Assembly: GCA_902496595.1 (NCBI GenBank)
Contig: CABVBV010000121.1
Coordinates: forward strand, 1-6,507
Length of the DNA: 6,507 bases
Source of the DNA: an uncultured Eubacteriales bacterium
Lineage (GTDB): Bacteria > Bacillota > Clostridia > Oscillospirales > Oscillospiraceae
Reading direction: 5' to 3'
Shown: in pieces, positions 6,450 through 6,507 of the stretch
Position numbering within the stretch: position 1 is the stretch's first letter
How the letters are laid out: each line of letters begins with the position of its first letter
The notes under the pieces: generated by a model
The model's input: only the letters and a program-made list of their open reading frames with translations
Database searches by the model: none
What the model was told of the DNA's origin: nothing
Made by a program: the position numbers and the translations under genes

Positions 6450-6469
6450 TCATTTTGCAAATGAAGCAA
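6442..6469 (-). promoter_or_regulatory. Promoter of the MMPL / heptad-protein operon
   Basis: On the minus strand TTGCTT (6464-6469) lies 16 bases before TATACT (6442-6447, 5 of 6). Transcription should start near 6435, about 40 bases before the ATG. The -35 box is weak, the spacer holds a palindrome, and the -10 overlaps that of the opposing plus-strand promoter. This suggests a promoter that is normally held down. Confidence 0.6.
6449..6465. promoter_or_regulatory. Candidate operator: 17-base palindrome in the divergent promoter region
   Basis: TTCATTT-TGC-AAATGAA has perfect 7-base arms around a 3-base centre. It fills the spacer of the minus-strand promoter and covers the expected start point of the plus-strand promoter. 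A protein bound here could block both, which is typical of operators for dimeric repressors such as TetR or MarR types. The palindrome is seen directly; the bound protein is not known. Confidence 0.6.
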
Positions 6470-6507
6470 CAGACAGTTTTATAAAATCTGCAAGTTCCTA
6501 AACGATT

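Noticed and set aside
6461..6484. Seven-codon plus-strand mini-ORF (ATG AAG CAA ... TAA) just after the divergent promoter
   Set aside because: It has no ribosome site, overlaps the palindrome, and would begin only about five bases after the expected transcript start. It is most likely chance.

Overview
This GC-rich window fits a Gram-positive member of the Firmicutes/Clostridia type, possibly a high-GC gut clostridium. The evidence is strong AGGAGG-type ribosome sites, sigma-A-like promoters (TTGACA / TATAAT), an adjacent recJ-rel pair, and an MMPL transporter beside a secreted X-X-X-Leu-X-X-Gly heptad protein. The placement is an inference from gene content and signals; no taxonomic marker is complete here, and frequent ATA and AGG codons leave other GC-rich anaerobes open. 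All four genes lie on the minus strand, so the window reads right to left. The long plus-strand reading frames are antisense shadows.

Right end (about 6396-6507): a compact control region. It holds a minus-strand promoter for the transporter operon and a plus-strand promoter with a perfect TTGACA box pointing out of the window. Their -10 boxes overlap, and a perfect 7-3-7 palindrome lies between and across them. This is the usual layout for a divergent regulator gene beyond the right edge (TetR-like is a guess).

Transporter operon (6395 to 2563): a 690-residue MMPL/RND-type membrane transporter with both Asp-Tyr proton-relay pairs, then, through an ATGA overlap, a 587-residue secreted protein. 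The second protein has a beta-rich head, a long heptad-repeat rod with a duplicated loop module, and an acidic tail ending in an amphipathic aromatic helix. They look like one co-translated envelope machine. A strong intrinsic terminator ends the unit.

Housekeeping operon (from about 2489 leftward): an extended -10 promoter drives recJ (DHH/DHHA1 single-strand exonuclease). Its leader has a perfect hairpin between the purine-rich ribosome site and the ATG. The recJ stop codon sits inside the ribosome site of the next gene, a Rel-type (p)ppGpp synthetase/hydrolase beginning with GTG and cut off by the left edge inside its HD hydrolase domain.

The most interesting parts are the MMPL plus heptad-rod pair with its divergent operator region, and the structured recJ leader. 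No RNA genes, insertion sequences, CRISPR arrays or attachment sites were seen.
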